The notes under the pieces are model-generated. The model did not search any database. It was not told where the DNA came from and saw nothing but the letters and a program-made list of their open reading frames with translations. A DNA stretch of 6,034 nucleotides from positions 27,812-33,845 of the forward strand of contig NZLD01000004.1 in the NCBI GenBank assembly GCA_002694095.1, in the 5' to 3' direction. The stretch is from Micrococcales bacterium. Its GTDB lineage: Bacteria; Actinomycetota; Actinomycetes; S36-B12. This document shows, one piece after another, positions 5,206-6,034 of this stretch (position 1 is its first letter; every line of letters begins with the position of its first letter). Made by a program: the position numbers and the translations under genes.

Positions 5206-6034
5206 GAGTCTCCCAGCGCCAGCCGCGCGGAACGGGGGAGAGACCGGCGGATCGTGCGGCCTGATTCCACATGTCATGGGTGGGAGCGTCGATCAGCGAT
5301 TGGGCGTTGACGGTCGTGAGGGTGGCACGGGACTTCTCGGTAAGCACCGCACGCGCGTGAGAGAGCGCTGCCAAAACGGCGGTGGCATGTTCGACCGTGT
5401 CGATTCCCCACGCCTCGAGATGAGACCCGTTGGGGTCAAGCCATGCCCGTGTCTCGGTGCCGCAGCGGGCGACGATGGACCCGGCCCGTCGAGACGCGCG
5501 GCGCGATTCCTCCGGCCACGGCACCAGCGAGCCACACGGGTTCGCCGGGTCAACGGAGAGCATGGTCACCAGTGAGCCATCGGCCAACGAGGACGAAGAG
5601 TCGCGAATGGCATCCACGGTGTCTGCAAGGGCGAATTGTGCGCCGCCGGCACCTTCGATCGCGTAGATGCGCTGACAGATCCCCGCATCCGCGAGCGTCG
5701 ACAAGACGGGGTACTGACCGGCGAATCCACCCACCGGCTCTTCACTGGCGACCGCTGGGCGTGTGACCACCGCCCATCGTTCGAGGAGCAGACCCGCGTA
5801 CTCGGCCGCGATTCGCTCATGAGACCCGGTGTCGGTGACCTCGGTTGCGGACACGCCGGGCGCCAGGAACCAGCGCGGGTCGGCGGATGTGGCGCCGGAG
5901 GTGGTCGCCAGGCGGGTGCGTCGTGGGAGAGGTGCGGCTCGACGCCGGGTAGACCCAGCCCTTGCGGTGCGTGGACGTGGGCGCGGTGACTTGCGGCCAT
6001 GAACCCGTGCGTGAACAAACGACCAGGAATCGCA
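5192..6034 (-). CDS. lhr: ATP-dependent helicase Lhr (large helicase-related protein), C-terminal part
   Basis: Lhr is a very large (about 1500-residue) superfamily 2 DNA repair helicase. Only the last 280 residues are in the window; the frame is open to the right edge, so the motor domains lie outside. An Arg/Pro-rich linker (about window residues 12-40) leads to a C-terminal Lhr-specific region. Its recognisable blocks are RIAAEYAGLLLERWAVVTR, EPVGGFAGQYPVLSTLADAG, YAIEGAGGAQFA, SVDPANPCGSLVPWPEE and the final LTTVNAQSLID with GLSPVPRGWRWE. These agree with the end of mycobacterial and streptomycete Lhr as I know it. A GTG at 5854 looks like a start to a gene finder, but matching sequence continues upstream of it (DPRWFLAPG), so it is internal. 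The TGA at 5192-5194 lies inside the first codons of nei, which indicates coupled translation. Confidence 0.9.
   Translation of the reverse strand, partial: CDSWSFVHARVHGRKSPRPRPRTARAGSTRRRAAPLPRRTRLATTSGATSADPRWFLAPGVSATEVTDTGSHERIAAEYAGLLLERWAVVTRPAVASEEPVGGFAGQYPVLSTLADAGICQRIYAIEGAGGAQFALADTVDAIRDSSSSLADGSLVTMLSVDPANPCGSLVPWPEESRRASRRAGSIVARCGTETRAWLDPNGSHLEAWGIDTVEHATAVLAALSHARAVLTEKSRATLTTVNAQSLIDAPTHDMWNQAARSAGLSPVPRGWRWETHAGR

Noticed and set aside
5206..5277. 24-residue N-terminal extension of Nei from ATG 5277
   Set aside because: Catalysis needs an N-terminal proline, so the start must be the ATG directly before PEGDTV at 5205.
5566..6018. Minus-strand frame starting MFTHGFMAA, considered as a frameshifted piece of lhr
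   Set aside because: The true lhr frame stays open from 6034 to 5192 and recognisable Lhr blocks run through the region. The alternative is a Pro/Arg/Ser-rich shadow.
1..6034. tRNA, rRNA, riboswitch, insertion sequence, prophage or toxin-antitoxin genes
   Set aside because: Read on both strands, no cloverleaf, transposase, terminal inverted repeats, attachment-site pair or toxin-antitoxin pair was seen. All sizeable stretches are explained by housekeeping genes.

Overview
The window is about 6 kb of high-GC DNA, most likely from an actinomycete (Actinomycetota). The FtsK, RimO, PgsA, ClgR, Nei2 and Lhr-type proteins all read like actinobacterial homologues. GTG starts are used, and genes are packed with short overlaps. 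The order ftsK - short HTH gene - rimO - pgsA - CinA/PncC - clgR is the familiar actinobacterial housekeeping order. An lhr-nei pair facing the other way is also known from this phylum. The window shows no RNA gene, transposon, CRISPR array or phage gene.

Layout. Plus strand: the 3' end of ftsK (1-900, 5' end outside the window) is followed by a 172-base spacer holding two short tandem-repeat arrays (15-base units at 911-964, 12-base units at 1011-1058). Then comes an unusually small RodZ-type HTH protein (1073-1294) and a 123-base spacer with a possible promoter. The overlapping cluster rimO (1418-2857), pgsA (2842-3411) and a stand-alone CinA-domain gene (3401-3910) follows. A 145-base spacer with palindromes and a candidate ClgR operator leads to clgR (4056-4370), which has a near-perfect Shine-Dalgarno sequence. 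Minus strand: lhr (right edge to 5192, N-terminal part missing) overlaps nei (5205-4393) by 14 bases. nei converges on clgR with only 22 bases between the stop codons.

How the genes work together. FtsK moves chromosome termini at division. RimO modifies ribosomal protein S12. PgsA starts phosphatidylglycerol/cardiolipin synthesis. The CinA domain recycles the NMN released by DNA ligase. ClgR controls Clp protease and envelope-stress genes. Lhr and Nei form a DNA-repair operon. No new multi-gene system is visible. The points that merit a second look are local: the clustered 12/15-base repeats (one array in frame inside RimO), the reduced RodZ-like protein, a glutamine where the Fpg/Nei zinc-finger arginine is expected, and the clgR control region.
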